Source: Antitrichia curtipendula | Taxonomy: Eukaryota; Streptophyta; Bryopsida; Hypnales; Leucodontaceae | DNA length: 64,000 nt | Direction: 5' to 3' | Assembly (NCBI GenBank): GCA_951230915.1 | Contig: OX579633.1 | Span: forward strand, 52,776,029 to 52,840,028 | Shown: piece after piece, positions 51,488 to 63,500 of the stretch | How positions within the stretch are numbered: the stretch's first letter is position 1 | How the letters are laid out: each line of letters starts with the position of its first letter | The notes under the pieces: model-generated | The model's input: only the letters and a program-made list of their open reading frames with translations | What the model was told of the DNA's origin: nothing | Databases searched by the model: none | Translations under genes and position numbers: made by a program

Positions 51488-52660
51488 ATTAGGAAAATTG
51501 CCCCTTATACATTGTTAGACCTAACTTTGTATAAGTTAGGCCAAGATGGTGTGCTTAGAAGGTGCATTTATAGGAGTGAGGTTAATGATATTCTGCAAAG
51601 TTGCCATTCGGATGCGTGCGGTGGCCACTTTGCAGGTATATCTACGGCACAAAAAGTTTTGTTGGCTGACTATTGGTGGCCGTCCCTATTTAGGGATGCT
51701 CACGAATTTGCTAGACGCTGTGATCCGTGTCAGAGGGTGGGTAAACCTTCCCCTTCTACGGCAATGCCGTTAATTCCTTTAATGGCCTTAGCCCCATTTG
51801 AGAAATGGGGAATCGATTTTGTGGGCCCCATTGCCCCAGCTACAAAACATGGCCGAAAACAATATATTTTAGTGGCGACTGATTACGCTACCAAATGGGC
51901 TGAGGCTATGGCCGCCCATAATGACGATGCTAAAACTGTGGCACGTTTTTTATATGAAAATATACTTTCACGTTTTGGGTGCCCTCGGGAATTAATTAGT
52001 GACCGGGGTACACATTTTTTAAATACTACTATTGAAGAGCTAACTAATCGGTTTTTAATTAAGCATAGGAAAACGGCCCCTTACCATCCCAGGGCTAACG
52101 GGCAAACCGAGAAAACGAATGGGATCTTGTGTAAAATTTTAACTAAGACTATTAGTGGAGCAGCTACAAATTGGGATGACAAATTATGGGGTGCCTTGTG
52201 GGCATACCGAACTGCCTACAAGGGTACAACGGGGTTTTCCCCATTCCAATTGGTATACGGCCAAGAGGCCATTCTTCCCATTGAATTTGAAATTCCTAGT
52301 CTTAGGATTGCCATAGAAAACAAATTGGGGGATGAAGAGAGTTTAAGGGTAAGACTCGCAAGTTTGGAAGCTTTAGATGAAAAGCGGTGTGAGGCCTATT
52401 TGAATACTTTAGCCACCCAAAATAGGCGAAAATCCTATTATGATTCAAAGTTGAGGCCTAAAGAATTTAAAGTTGGGAGTTTGGTTCTTTTATATGATAG
52501 TCGGTTCTTTAAATTTCCGGGGAAATTAAAAATGCATTGGTTAGGCCCGTATGAAGTTGTCGATGTGAATCCTAATGGGTCGTTGCAATTAAAAGATTTT
52601 GAAGGCAATTTGCTTCCCACTAGGATTAATGGTTATCGGCTTAAGCCATATTTTGTTTAA
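51488..52660 (+). pseudogene. gag-pol, second part: integrase
   Basis: This frame is in phase with the preceding gag-pol frame and separated from it only by the TAA at 51485-51487. The HHCC zinc region shows CHSDACGGHFAG with CDPCQRVG. The DDE core shows GIDFVGPI, ISDRGTHF and NGQTEKTNG. The C-terminal region has SYYDSKLRPKEFKVGSLV and WLGPYEVVDV, ending GYRLKPYFV, without a chromodomain. Integrase joins the cDNA to host DNA. It would be made only by readthrough, from an intact relative, or not at all. Confidence 0.9.
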
Positions 52661-54992
52661 ATGCCGAGGGCGGCATTACTTTTTCTGGGGGGCCTATTTG
52701 TGTTAAAAAGAAACAACTTAAAAATAATACTATACACATTAAATTTAAAATTTAAGTAGTATGATTACATATTTTAACTAAAAATAAGTATGACATAGTT
52801 TTGATAAAAAAAAAAAATATAAAAAAAAAAATGCTTTTTCGATACTTCCCTTTTAAATCAGGGTAGATTCTACCTCCCTATCGAAATACATACTCATAGT
52901 TTGAAAGTATAGTTCCATTTTTTGAATAAGAAGTCAGATTTTGTCAAAGAGTAGTGGTAATCTTAAAACTAGTGCTCATAATCTTATCAGTAGATCAAGT
53001 AGACAAGAGCTTCACCATCATTGCTTTGTCTAGGACAAGTAATTTGGTGTCCCCAAAATAGTAGAAGTTCAATGAAGGTATAGCATAGAAACTGTAATTA
53101 CCAATGAGCTACTGAAATATGCAAGCAAAGGAAATATTACACAAAACATGGGAATAAAAAAAACCTTGTTTTATATGTCCTAGAAGATCAGGTCCTTCGA
53201 AACGCCATAAGTCTAAGGTAGAATGGAGATTTTTTTGGAAAAATACTCAGGAGGTGGTAGTCCTCACCTGTGCCCATACCAACCAAGCAAACCATTAGTG
53301 TGCTAATTGATGTACACGAGGTGTCTTCAGAGTACCACAACTTGTTATTGTTTGTTCACCAGAGAATAATTTCAAGTCTATGCAATCACACATGCAAAAA
53401 TTGTGAGATAAAAAGATTTCTACTAGACAAAAAACACCACCTGTTGGCCGTTGTTTTGTGATCCCAACACCATGATGAAGCAGACTTGCAACTGTCTACT
53501 ATTCTATGACTAAAATCAGCTTGTTTCCTCCTCAGAAGTGTACTTCAAAAAAGAGCTCTTGAGCTAGCCCCTGTGAAGGGAGCAGCAAAAGGCTGTAAGA
53601 GAATGAAGCTGTCTTGGACTCCTGGGGTAACCAGGTAGCCAATTTTGCTTCGGTAGAGACTCAATTGCTGTCCAACAGACAGAAAATCAGCCCTCATGAG
53701 AGATTTCGAAATGGTGCATTAGAGACACTAGGTCCAAATCACCGTCAAATCAGTCTATTTTTAATACATGTCAGACTGAAAGTAGAGGCCGGCGGCTTTT
53801 GTACTTCTTAAGTCTATATGTCTGGGAGGATATCAATCAGCTGTGTCATAAGAATGAAGCTTGTTAATTGCATTGCAGGCAACTGAATAGCTAGCTCATC
53901 AAAGATAAATTTTTTTCTGAAGAAATAAAAGGTGTATGCTTACTCATAAAAGGTATACCTTTTATGATCAAAAAAATATATAAAAGGTAGTAGTTTTCTC
54001 ATAAAAGGTGAGCCTTTTATGACAAAAAATAAAAAGTAGTAGTTTTCTCATAGAAGGTAGTCCTTATATGAAAAGTTAGCTTCTCTTTAAGTAGTAAGCC
54101 TAAATATTTGGAAAATCATTATATAAACATGATATATATTCTATATATATATGTATTTAAATGACAATTATTTGTAAAATAGCCGTAGATTTTGTTAAAA
54201 TCAAGAAGTAATACCTCGAAATTAAATCTAAAAAAAGAAAAAAAGAAAAAAAAAAGAAATATAACACAATAGAAATAAGAAATAAAAATATAGAGAAAAT
54301 AAAAAAAAATAAAAAAAAACAAATAAAAAGTGAAATGAAAAATGAAAAATTAAATGATGAGAAATGCCAAGTCGGAGTACCAATTTGGAGGTGACATACC
54401 GAATTGGAGGAGGTGGCAAGGGCCACTCACTGGAAGAAGGGTATCATTTCAAATAGGCATCATGTTAAGCCGCCAAGTTCCAAATCGGCGGGATGGTCAT
54501 CATCAGGCCAAGTGGGTTTGTTGCGAAGAGAAGGGAGAAACCAAATTGGAAGGTGGAAGCAGCTTGCGTGTTGTGAAACCTTTGGCAATTTGGTGTGTTG
54601 TGTGCGTAAAATTGAGAGAGTTGTCGTGTGCTTGAGCATTGGTGAGACCGAGTTGGATGTCGTTTGAGTTGATTTTTGTTTTGAGGGAGTGAGGATTGTT
54701 GTTTAAGTCCGAGTTGGAGTGATTCAGGCTGGTATTGGTGTTTGTTACGAGGGCTGAGAGGTTGAGAGTTTTGAGTTACAGATTTGGAGGCCAATTAGGG
54801 TTTTCTGTGTGACATTGAGTGTAGTGTTTCGAGGTGGGGCATCGTTGTAGTTGTGATCCAAGTTGGGCGCATTGTGAGCAAAAATAACCAATTAGGGACG
54901 GAGAGAAGCAATTTTTCTGAGAGAAAGTGAGGTTTTCGTTCCGAATTGGGAGCATTCGCCGAGAGAACTTAAGGTTGTGGATTGCAGGTACA
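52661..54992. other. Noncoding spacer between pol and the env-position frame
   Basis: No convincing coding frame. It holds a purine-rich low-complexity tract (about 54220-54350), whose minus-strand frames of Phe and Leu are artefacts, and three versions of a 22-bp palindrome at 53945-53966, 54000-54021 and 54049-54070. From about 54360 the element's CCAAATTGG-like motif reappears. GATTGCAG at 54980-54987, 5 bp before the next ATG, could be a splice acceptor for a subgenomic message. Confidence 0.6.
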
Positions 54993-57833
54993 ATGACGGA
55001 TTCCGCTGACAAAGGGAAAAACCCAATGGAGTCAGAAACCGAATTGGTGGAGCCGGAGGTGCAAAAAGAAAAGAAACCAAGATTGGGGGATGACCAGCAG
55101 GCACCTATTGCCTTGTCCAATGTCGAGTTTGCTGTGGAGCAAAGTGGGGCAGTAGAGAAGGTGGATTGGAAAGAGGAGGAGCTGTTGAAGATTCGTGAAG
55201 CCGGGTTGTGGGATTATTTCCAACTGGTATCGACTTTGGAAGAGGGAGATCTCAACAAGTTGGAGGTTTTCACAATGTCGTATATAGTTCCGCAGCGACA
55301 AGGATTGTTTCGTGGTGAGCCGGTGGAATTGAACCCCAGTCGGATAGAGGAAGTGTTTCTATTATCCAAGTCGGGTTTATCCGTGCGAGCTGTGGGGGAA
55401 GATGGTACCAATTCGGTGTTAGAATGCTTCATTGGAAACGTAACGGAGGAGCAGTCTTCTCAGGATGCGTGGGAGTTGCGGTTAATAGAACCAAGTTGGC
55501 ATCCATGGATTGAGTGGGTGAAGACCAATTTGTTATTGGAGTCGACAGAGGGAGCAGTTTCTAGAAGTAGCCTCCGAGTTGTAATGGCCGTGAGGAAAGG
55601 CGTGGAGATCAATTGGGCGTTGTTTCTTTCAAGGAAGTTGCACGCAGCGGTGGTAAATTTCAAGAGGATGCCGAGTGAAGCTTTGAAGGGAGCTAAATTA
55701 TTATCTTATTTGGTAGAGGCGAGTTGTAAGAACCTGCCTGAGTCTCAAGCGGTTCCCAAACCAAAGGCAGGGCAGCCAAGTAGGGAGAGGCCTCCGCAGA
55801 CGGTGAGGCAGTTTAAGTCCCAGTTGGAGTAGATGATGACCAATTTGGATCAGTTTGACCCTGCCAAGTTGGACAGCGTTCAAAAGGAGAACGCTGCATT
55901 GTTGCAAGAGGTCTCAAAGCTGAAAGCCGAGTTGGCGGATTCTCAAGAAGAGCGGGTCCAGTACGAGATCCAAGTCGCGAGTGAGCAGCAAGATCTGTTG
56001 GACCAAGTTGGGGAATTAAAAGAGAAAGTGAACCGGCTAGGGAGGAAGGTGGAGGTAGAGCAGAGTGCCAAATTGGAGTTGCAGGAGCGGATGCATTTTA
56101 TGGAGCGCCAGTTAGAAAATTGGGAGGTGAAGGTGAAGCAAGCTCTGGCCAAGTCAGAATCTGAAGAGGAGGAGGAGCTTATCTCACTAAAGCAACCCAA
56201 ATTGGTGGGACTTGAGGCGGAGGAGCAGCGGGTACGAGAGTACTACAAGGATTTGCATGCATCGAGTAGCCGTGCCCAAGAGAAGTCCACTCCAATTTAG
56301 AAACGCCAGCGAGTACTTCACGCGGAGGACTTGGCCGTGTTGAATTTGCAAATTCCGCCTACTTCCAATTTGGAATTCGCTTATGCATGGGAGCGAGAGG
56401 TGTTTTTTCTTCATACAGGGCTGCAGATGAACGAAGTCCTTTCGAAGGCAAAGTTTAAAACAATTTGGAATAGGGCTATTCAGCTGAAGTGTGAAAATTT
56501 GGTGGCCGAGATCGTGGCACGAGGGGAGATGGTGCCAAAAGACAAATTCGCTGCGTTGGCGACGGTGGGGGATTACGGGGCACGGAGCTTGCTCTTTTAT
56601 TCCGAATTGGAGGCAGCATTGGCCCAGAGGCGGCGGATGGCGTATACCTATTCGGCGAAGAGAAGGGAGTGTGTGGGTTCCCAGTTGTTGGACGGGGTGG
56701 CCCAGGCTTTATCTGCCTCGGGGCCAGCCTTGCAGGTAATTGATGCCGAGTGGGTAAAGGCAATTACAAGTTTGGAAAAGGAGTTTCAAGCCCCAGATTG
56801 GCTGCATGAGATGATTACAAATGTCCAAGATCGGTGTATGGAGAGCAAGATGGTGGATGTCCATCCTGCCACTTACATCGCCAAATTTGGGGCAGTGCGT
56901 AAGACTTTGTTCGCTAAACTTAAGGCGGGAGGATTAAGACAGGTACCGATTTGGAATATGGAGGCCGAATTGAGTTATATACGGCCCCAAATCGGTGATG
57001 AGTGGGTGGATTTATCAGGCTTGCCTAGTACTATAATCACCTGGAAATTACCGGATTTTTCCTATTCGGAGTTGGAGGACCGATTCTCGGGCTGTTATGA
57101 AGTCCTTTTCGATAAGCTTTCAGATGTTCCTTTTCCAAGTTGGAGTGCGGTGTTTTGGCTAGGGCGTGATCACAGTGAGGTGCACAGGGCCCCACTTGTG
57201 GCGTTGGATAAGTTGGATCACATGGAGCGTGCTTCTCGAGTGGATCATCCTCCCAATTTGGTTGCTGCTGATCCGAGGTTTTGTCCTTGCCCACGTCGTT
57301 ATTTTTGGAAGGCAGATGCCAAGTTGGATTCGCTTTGGTACAACTGGCCGGTGATTCAAGGCAAGTTTACTACCTACCAAGAGTGTGTGGATTCCTATTC
57401 GGAGTTTGCAGCCCAGCATAGATGCCACAAGGATCCCGTGTGCTTCAAGGCTAGCATCTTTGCGGCGATATTGGCGAGTTGGTGCAAGGAGTACCAATTT
57501 GTGGTTGATTACCGAGTGGGGGCGCATCTTAGTACCGACATGGAGATTTTTTCCAAGATTCATTACCATTCAGCGAAGCGGATGAGGTTATTAGAACTGA
57601 TGTGTGTGACTCAATTTTTACCAGGTGCTCATAATGTTATGATTTCAGATGCGTGTGTGGAGTTGGGGACTCGTCGTGGTCCGGTGTTTCAGTTTTATGA
57701 TAATCAAGTGCTGATTTGGAAAGAGCGTGCTGTTTTGGCAAAGAGGTTGCGAGAGGCGGCAGGGAATCCTACAACTAGGCAATTGCTTCCTCTTAAGCGT
57801 GGGGTGGCTCGCACGTTCAAGTTGAGGAAATAG
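54993..57833 (+). pseudogene. Large env-position reading frame with two amber codons
   Basis: From ATG 54993 to TAG 57831 one frame persists for 947 codons including the final stop, broken only by TAG at 55830-55832 and 56298-56300. Part 1 (about 280 residues) starts acidic and hydrophilic. It then has a segment with spacing like the 'putative plant transposon protein' domain seen next to retroelement pol genes (WIEWVKTNLL, then VMAVRKGVEINWALFLSRKL); this comparison is from memory. Part 2 (from 55833) is a long heptad coiled coil (NAALLQEVSKLKAEL, LLDQVGELKEKVNRL). Part 3 (from about 56301, roughly 510 residues) is unfamiliar, rich in Trp, Tyr and charged residues. No signal peptide or membrane segment is evident, so it is not a typical envelope glycoprotein. 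Confidence 0.6.
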
Positions 57834-57870
57834 AGTTTGGCGGGGACGCAAACAAATCGGTGTGGGGCTA

Positions 57871-59352
57871 TGTAGATAGGTGTTTCTTCTATTTTTCTTA
57901 GTTTTTTAGTATGTGTTTTTGACGTTTTTGACTGGCTGTATGTGTATTTGTGTGCCAATTTGGAAGTTTTGTCTTGTAAATAGCCAAATTGGAGTCCTTT
58001 TCCAGTGAAGATTGATTAATTGAGTGGGTCCTAGTTGGTTTAATAATGGCCAGTTGGTTGCGGTTTTTGTCCAAGTTGGTATGATTGAGTTCAAGGGGGT
58101 CTCATTCCAAATTGGTTTTGCCAGTGAGTTGTGGATGAATGTGGATGCCAAATTGGATGTTTTGTTTCTGTTCCTATTTGGTTGTGTGTGGCGGTTCCGA
58201 GTTGGGGTCTGAGCTGTTAGGTTGGTTATCTCCGAGTTGGTAACTGCTAGTTTTGGGATTCCTATTTGGTTGTCGATTTTGTGGTCATTTTGACCCACTG
58301 TAGAGAGAGAGCCAGTGCGTGTCCCAGCTGAATCGTGCTGTGTAATTTCGTGTTCTTGTTTTTGTGTGTGTGTCCAAGTTGGATGTGCTTGTGTCTGAGT
58401 TATGGTTGTTGGTGCTGTGATGAATGTGTATGTTTGTGTCTATGTCTGAGTCGGAGATGTTTGGTGATATCGGTGTGATGAGAAATGGGTGCTAATTGGG
58501 AATTGGTCGCGTGAGAAGTGAATGTGGAGATGGATGTTTAAGTTAATGCAGGAAGTGAAAGAGATGATCCAAATTGTGAAAGTTTGATTTATTGGGGTGG
58601 TGAATGTTAATCAGTGGAGAAAGTTCCTATTTGGCGGAGATGAGCGCCAGAGTGTGAAGAAGTTGAAGAGATTGAGTGTTAAATTGGAATCTTGAGTTGA
58701 TGATGAAGTGACTAGAGAATTAAGTCCAAATTGGAGATCAGAAGAGAGGGCTGAGAATTAGAGCTGAAAGCAGTGTTTTTGAACATTGTGAATATTTTTA
58801 AGCTGTGGAGCTTTTTGTTGTATTAACGATGATTTGTCACCAAGTTGATTTAATGCAAATAGGAAATATTATGCCAAGTTGTTATGTTGTGATGGATGTG
58901 TTAGGTGGGAAGTGGTTGTATGAGTTGTCATTGATTCCAGTTGGTCGAGTTCCAATTTGGTTGCTGAGTGAGTGGTTGCTGTGAAAGTAAAGAGAATTCC
59001 AAATTAGAGATTTGATGCATATATATTGTCTGTTGCTTGTTCCCGATTTGGTTGGGTGTTATCATGGCATGTGTCTGATTGAGTCATCAAGTTGAGCAGT
59101 GAGAAGTGAGGGTAAAGTTAAGAATCCAAATTGGAAAGCTGCGGAGTGTGTTGCAGTGAGAGCCTGCGAGCCTAAGTTGGAAGACGGAGAGCCGATTTGG
59201 TGACGGTCCTTGTGTTGGTGGAGATCCGAATTGGGCAAGAGAAGAGCAAGACCGACTTGGCATTTGCAAGATTGACTTAACCTTTTTGATTGTAAAAATA
59301 AAATTTAATAAAAATTAAAAAAATTAAATTATTAAAACTTAAATCGAGAGGG

Positions 59353-59403
<51 letters not shown>

Positions 59404-59565
59404 AATATGAATACTTGTGCTTATTTTCTTCTATACCGGGTGTTTGTAATGTCCTATTAGGCTATTAAGTAATTAATTAGAAACGAACCTATTAGATAGA
59501 CCTCCCTGGATCGAACATAAACTATAAGTTGGGTAAATTCCTAATTGGGTTCCAACGCATCTACA
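57871..59565 (+). repeat. 3' LTR (1,695 bp, complete)
   Basis: It runs from TGTAGATAGG to CATCTACA, followed by the GGGCC duplication. A 130-codon minus-strand frame appears identically in both LTRs only because the LTRs are the same. Numerous CCAAATTGG-like nonamers occur. Just upstream, GTGTGGGGCTA is the best but weak polypurine-tract candidate. Confidence 0.93.
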
Positions 59566-60038
59566 GGGCCTGACCCGATGTGGACGTCGGGTGACCTGAT
59601 CCCCAGGTTGCCCCCCCCCCCCTCCATGCGTCCAGATGTTGGGATGGAGCTGCAGTTGACATCCTGTCAACTGTGACAGCTTTAGAGAAAGGCCACTTTA
59701 AACTCAAGGCAAAAACGAAAAAGGGGAGGTAAAAAGAGACAAGTGGCGGATAATTGAGAGTTTATTTAGAAGATCAGATTGATGGGAACGACATCGGGCT
59801 TGAAATTCCTACTTCCAAGGGCGGAAGAAAATGGGGTGGACCGGAGCTCTACTTCAGGTTTGAGGTGCAATATTCCCCCATGCGAACCCCCGACCTGATG
59901 CGCAAGGTCAGGGGCGGGTCCTCCATGCGAACAGGCTCTAAGGAGTTTGTTAGTTAGTTATAAGGAAGTTAGGGTTTCCTAAATGACTTATGGCTATGGA
60001 ACAAAGCGGTTAGAAAATTTCCAATGGCCACAAAAAAC

Positions 60039-60091
60039 TATAAATAGGCATTAACCTCTTTTATAAGGCATTATTCACGAACATCAATAAA
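60039..60091 (+). promoter_or_regulatory. TATA box and poly(A) signal of the outer retroelement LTR
   Basis: TATAAATA at 60039-60046 is followed by AATAAA at 60086-60091, the usual promoter and polyadenylation order of a short plant LTR. Orientation agrees with the gag that follows. Confidence 0.5.
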
Positions 60092-60418
60092 AGCTCAAAT
60101 TACTTAAGACTAAATCTTCAAGACAATTTCGAGAATTGAAAGACAATAAAAGACAATTCTAAAGACCAATTCTCCAAGACCAATTCTCCAAGACCAATTC
60201 AAGACTTAAGAAAAATCAAAGAATTAAAAAGTTCAACAAAAGACAATTATCCAAGATAAATCAAATACTTAAGAAGACAATAGAAGCAAAGCCCAACTCC
60301 AAATCATTACGAAATTATTTAAGATATATAGGATAAGATAGAATACAAGAAGCATTAGGAAGAATGTAATTCCACTTTAAAGATAATTCAAAAGGAAGGG
60401 AAAATTTGTGTTTCCATT

Positions 60419-60438
60419 TGGGGACCATGTTGGGGATC
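60419..60438 (+). other. Candidate primer-binding site of the outer retroelement
   Basis: TGGGGACCATGTTGGGGATC begins 2 bp after the proposed LTR end. It starts with TGG (complement of tRNA CCA) and ends with GGGGATC, the complement of a tRNA T-arm. It agrees at 14 of 20 places with the tRNA-Asp-type site known from Athila elements, as I remember that sequence. The match is imperfect. Confidence 0.35.
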
Positions 60439-60531
60439 TCAAAGAAAGACGGTCATGGATATAGAGTCAAGAATTAATTTTGTCACCGAATGATATTAAA
60501 AAAAAAAAAAATCCAAAAATGTATTTTGACA

Positions 60532-63500
60532 ATGAGCGAAGAATCAGACTATACAAGTCATAAAAGAAAAGAGGAATCTGAAAAAGAGCACATTCAAAGA
60601 ATCCAAAGAGAAGAAAGAAGGAAAGAAAGAAGCAAAAGAAATCAGTGGAAAAGATTTTCTGCCATACAAAAAAGTAGTGATCATGAAGAATCAGAAGATA
60701 GTAACACCGATAATGAATTCACTACCAAAGGAAGAATTCACATAGAAGAAACCACAAAAACTCAATCACCTCAACAAGTAAACATCACACAAGAAACTAA
60801 TTGGTCATCAACTAAGGAAGTACTCCAACCGTACAATCAAGTACCAAGAATGGAGAGAAGGATTAAGACCCAGTTACCCAAATTCAAGGGTAAGAGGGAC
60901 CCAGACATCTTTATCAAGGAATTCAATCATATTTGTTTTGCAAATCAAGATGAGAATGGACGATTGGATCTTTTTCCAGTATGTCTAAAGAAGAAAACTC
61001 TGGAATGGTATGCCCAGTTCTAGACAAGCCACTTTGGGATATGGGAGGAATTAAAGACCGCCTTCATTCACCGATTCCGTGAAAAGAAAACGGACGAAGA
61101 AGTGATCGACATTTTGTCGCATCTTAAACAGAAAAAGTATAAAGATGTTGAAGAATTCTATGAGATAGTGATGATGTCCTCAAGCAAGCTCAATCCATCA
61201 CCACCCGACCAATTTAAGAAAACTTGGTTTCTTAATGGTTTACGAAAAGAATATGAAAAGTATATCCTTATGCTACCTACAGATACTTTAGAAAATGCAT
61301 TAGCATCTGCAAGAAAATTAGAGTTAGGGTTCCATACAAAAGGGAGAGAAGATTCCGACACAAATTCGGACGAATCAAGTAGTGACACAGAAGATGAGAA
61401 GGAGAGGAGAAAGAAGAAAAACAAAAATAAGAAGTTCAAGGAAAGATGTATCTTAAAAGAGTTACAAGAAGAGATGGCTCAGCTATCAGCAAGCCAACAA
61501 AAAATTTGTAATGGAGTAAGTTGCAAAATTTGCCACAATGAGGGACATTTGCCTACGGAATGTCAAACAAAGTATTGTACAATTTGCAATACAAATACAC
61601 ACCGCACCAATGAATGCACTTACAATCGTCGATACCAAGAGGGAAAACCGGCAGTTAATCAAATCCAACCCCAGTAGAACAACATGAGAAGAGTAGAGAA
61701 CGCAAGGAAACTTGGAAATCAAGATTAAGAACAAGAGCCTCTTAGGAACAGTTACTATGAATCACAAAACTATAGGCAAGAAAGATACCCATACCGGGGA
61801 GGATATGGAGGAAGAGGAAACCCATATAATGGGAGAAGACATAACTATAATAGACAAGCAAATCAATATGAGGATCGATATAGACCTAGATTTGAAGATA
61901 GGAGATTTAGAGAAGAGCCGAGACTTACCTATTCAGGTATGGAACAAACAAAAGGCCTTCCTGACGAATGTTATTATTGCCATAAGAAAGGGCATATAAA
62001 GAAGGAGTGCTTCCTCTAGAAACGACACCAGGAGGAGGTTGGAAGAATACAAGGGGTCGAAAAACCAACAATTGCCTCCAATATGATAGCCTCGGATGTC
62101 TATATAATGACAAGGGCACAAAAACAACAATTAGAAAATGAAGAGGGATCTACAAGTAGCAATAGCAACCTTAGTGACAGTGAGAATGAGGCTAATAAAG
62201 GACAACAAGAAGCAATGGAGTTTGGAGAACTCCGGGAACGAGCATTTAAGGAATGGGAGGACAAACGAAGGGTACACCAACAAGTGACCCAAGATGTCCA
62301 AAGATTACAAGAAGAGTTAGGAGAAACACCTCAGGAAGAACAACTTGTGTCTTTAGAACAGAATGAAAGGCCAACAATTGAAGAAGAAGAGCCAAAAAGG
62401 GCTAGAAAGCAAAAATCGACCTTAGACAATAGGGATAAGGAGATGAAGCAAGCTAAAATTGTATATGAGGTACTAAAATAAACCAAAGCAAACATCACCG
62501 TTGGGCAACTCTTAGAGTTGGCTTCGTATTGTAAACAACAAGTAATGGAGGCATTCATATCAACAAATTTGACACCAGATAAACCAACAGAGGTATGCCA
62601 CGTCAAAACACAAGACTTTGATATAAAAATGCCAGTGATAACAACCCGCATCAAACGTTACACCATACACAATGTACTATTAGACGGAGGTTCTGGAGTA
62701 AACATTATTACCGAGGAACTATGTCGGAAGTTGGGGTACCGAAAATAAAAACCAGCACCATTTACTATTAAAATGGCTGATCAAAGGAAGGTGACACCCT
62801 TAGGGATCATACGAGATCTCCAAATTGAAGTGGGAGGTTTCCAATACAATATCACAGCTACAGTGATGAGAATGAAATCCAAATCTGGAAGTTCTACCAT
62901 GTTGTTTGGTAGACCTTGGCTTAAATAGGCAAACACAAGGCAAGATTGGGCAAAAGATACTATTACATTGGTATATAAAACAAAAGAAAAAAAAATCAGC
63001 ACTAGGCAAATACCATGTCCATCACCTTCAAAAAGACCAATTCAAATCGAATGCTATGATTGGACAGGGGGATTAACAGACAAAGAAGAACAAATAGTAT
63101 ACCAAGCCGTATCATCTCTCCAACCTGTTGCAGACATTGAGCTTACAGGGCTCAAAGAGATGTTCTTTTATGAATGTCAAATGGCTAAACCAGAGTTACT
63201 ATCCACTACAAATCCACTTTCAAAAATAGGAAAAAAGAGGAGACCAAAAGATGACAAAGTAACCGATACATCCCTCAAATACCCGGCCCATTTCTATGAC
63301 CAAAAAGAGGGTACACTCATTATTGATGATACTCCAACGTCAGTATTAGTTCAAGGCAAAGACATTGCCAAGTGGACTATAGAAGATAAAGACCAAGTAC
63401 ACGAAGTTAACTTGGGCACGACAGAGAAACCCCACAATGTGCGCATTTGTTAGAATCTTGGATCATAATTCAAGAAAGAACTTATTGAACTTCTACAAGA

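Larger units (their letters stand above)
45080..59565 (+). mobile_element. Ty3/gypsy LTR retrotransposon (14.5 kb), young insertion
   Basis: Long direct repeats begin TGTAGATAGG (45080 and 57871). The 3' copy ends CATCTACA at 59565, so TGTAGAT...ATCTACA forms the LTR inverted ends. GGGCC is duplicated at 45075-45079 and 59566-59570. Order inside: gag, protease, reverse transcriptase, RNase H, integrase, a noncoding spacer, then a large extra reading frame before the 3' LTR. Integrase lies after RNase H, which defines Ty3/gypsy. No chromodomain is seen. RT wording (FPLPF, AGHECYSFMDGFSGYNQI, FLDDF) and the env-position frame recall the Athila/Tat side of the group; the clade needs a tree. Reading frames carry a frameshift and three premature stops. 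Confidence 0.93.
45057..59938. mobile_element. TAA-flanked short TIR element (about 390 bp) split by the Ty3/gypsy insertion
   Basis: GAGCCTGTTCGCATGG at 45057-45072 has its exact reverse complement at 59923-59938, with TAA on both outer sides (45054-45056, 59939-59941). TAA/TTA duplications and ends of this kind suit PIF/Harbinger MITEs. Without the retrotransposon and one GGGCC copy, the element is 391 bp. The interior is GC-richer than the flanks, includes a run of C near 59611 and an internal CCATGCGAACCCCC that echoes the terminus. Confidence 0.75.
44869..60416 (+). mobile_element. Putative 5' LTR of the outer Ty3/gypsy element, split by a nested insertion
   Basis: After removing 45057-59941, the two flanks would join into about 660 bp ending TTTCCA at 60416. 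The right part holds a TATA box (TATAAATA, 60039-60046), a poly(A) signal (AATAAA, 60086-60091) and, 2 bp beyond the proposed end, a primer-binding-site-like sequence. The proposed start, TGGAAA at 44869, mirrors the TTTCCA end but is only one of several TG candidates (44830 is another). The 3' LTR lies outside the window, so borders are unverified. Confidence 0.4.

Noticed and set aside
54119..54426. Minus-strand frames of 63 to 89 codons rich in Phe and Leu that look like membrane proteins
   Set aside because: They are translations of a purine-rich low-complexity tract within the retroelement spacer.
51485..57833. Alternative nuclear genetic code with TAA/TAG as glutamine
   Set aside because: The four host genes have uninterrupted standard frames with none of their Gln codons as TAR, the F-box gene ends in TAG, and one retroelement stop falls at a Trp position; deamination-type decay explains the pattern more simply.
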